Source of the DNA: Phytophthora hibernalis
Taxonomy: Eukaryota > Oomycota > Peronosporomycetes > Peronosporales > Peronosporaceae
Length of the DNA: 64,000 nucleotides
Assembly (NCBI GenBank): GCA_012656075.1
Contig: JAAKBF010000145.1
Span: forward strand, 16,859 to 80,858
Direction: 5' to 3'
The notes under the pieces were generated by a model. It saw only the letters and a list, made by a program, of their open reading frames with translations, was not told the origin of the DNA and did no database searches. How positions within the stretch are numbered: position 1 is the stretch's first letter; every line of letters begins with the position of its first letter. A program made the position numbers and the translations under genes. Of the stretch, positions 63,891 to 64,000 are shown one piece after another.

Positions 63891-64000
63891 GGGCTCGAAC
63901 CAACGCTTCGCTTCTGGGTTTGACGTAGTACATGCACATGTGGTAACAATGAAAAGTGTATTGATGTCAAGTGGACCCCTCCTCCGTCTACGAAGAGGAG

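Noticed and set aside
63885..63910. tRNA B-box-like GGTTCGAGCCC on the minus strand
   Set aside because: No matching A box or acceptor stem at the right distance; it overlaps the 3' end of the GARP gene.
1..64000. RXLR or Crinkler effectors
   Set aside because: No ORF with a signal peptide followed by RxLR/dEER or LFLAK was seen. The signal-peptide proteins found are PAP2 enzymes.

Overview
The window looks like nuclear DNA of an oomycete, most likely a Phytophthora-type (Peronosporales) water mould. It shows short (about 55-90 bp) GT-AG introns, GC-rich exons in AT-richer spacers, CCAAT boxes and candidate oomycete Inr-type start sites, several families I associate with oomycetes, and flagellar genes (IFT52, IFT27, TMEM17) as expected of a zoospore-forming organism. 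I can support 42 protein genes. I saw no rRNA, tRNA, CRISPR array, intact transposon, or RXLR/CRN effector.

Layout. 0-13 kb: a truncated 3' gene end, a CSRNP-like nuclear protein, COQ6, PIG-P, a ClC-6/7-type chloride/proton exchanger, DENR with an unusual repeated N-terminus, an unknown acidic protein, a LicD-type transferase and an FSH-type serine hydrolase. 13-20 kb: NTF2, a coiled-coil protein, IFT52, ERH, a small membrane protein, elongin C, TMEM17 and IFT27. 20-28 kb: five tandem, same-strand paralogues encoding 7-transmembrane proteins, the most distinctive part of the window. 29-38 kb: a COPI-associated (TVP15-type) protein, an AT-rich spacer with strong palindromes and a small unknown gene, two tandem cytochrome P450 genes and a broken multi-pass membrane gene. 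39-46 kb: an adenylate kinase fused to a PH-like domain, mitochondrial uL15, KDSR, a membrane protein, two helical proteins and a Tudor/agenet-like protein. 46-53 kb: two tandem PAP2 phosphatases, NDUFS5 and a NEK kinase with a long acidic tail. 52-64 kb: phosphomannose isomerase, ZNHIT3, ClpP, NDUFB8, a LYR/zinc-ribbon protein, IMP2, archaemetzincin, IMP1 and a GARP/SHLQKYR-type transcription factor.

Genes with shared roles lie close together. Ciliary genes cluster at 14.9-19.9 kb. Mitochondrial genes (NDUFS5, ClpP, NDUFB8, a LYR protein, both inner-membrane peptidase subunits) are concentrated at 49-61 kb. Three families (7TM, P450, PAP2) are local tandem duplications.

An important caveat for any user: about 22 of the genes contain roughly 30 apparent single-base frame breaks. 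Nearly all are repaired by adding one base, mostly in a short homopolymer run, and the repaired protein then matches its family or paralogue. This reads as under-polished consensus sequence rather than mass pseudogenisation. Gene spans below run across these breaks, and each break is stated. Exon borders were worked out by hand from splice signals, reading phase and family similarity.
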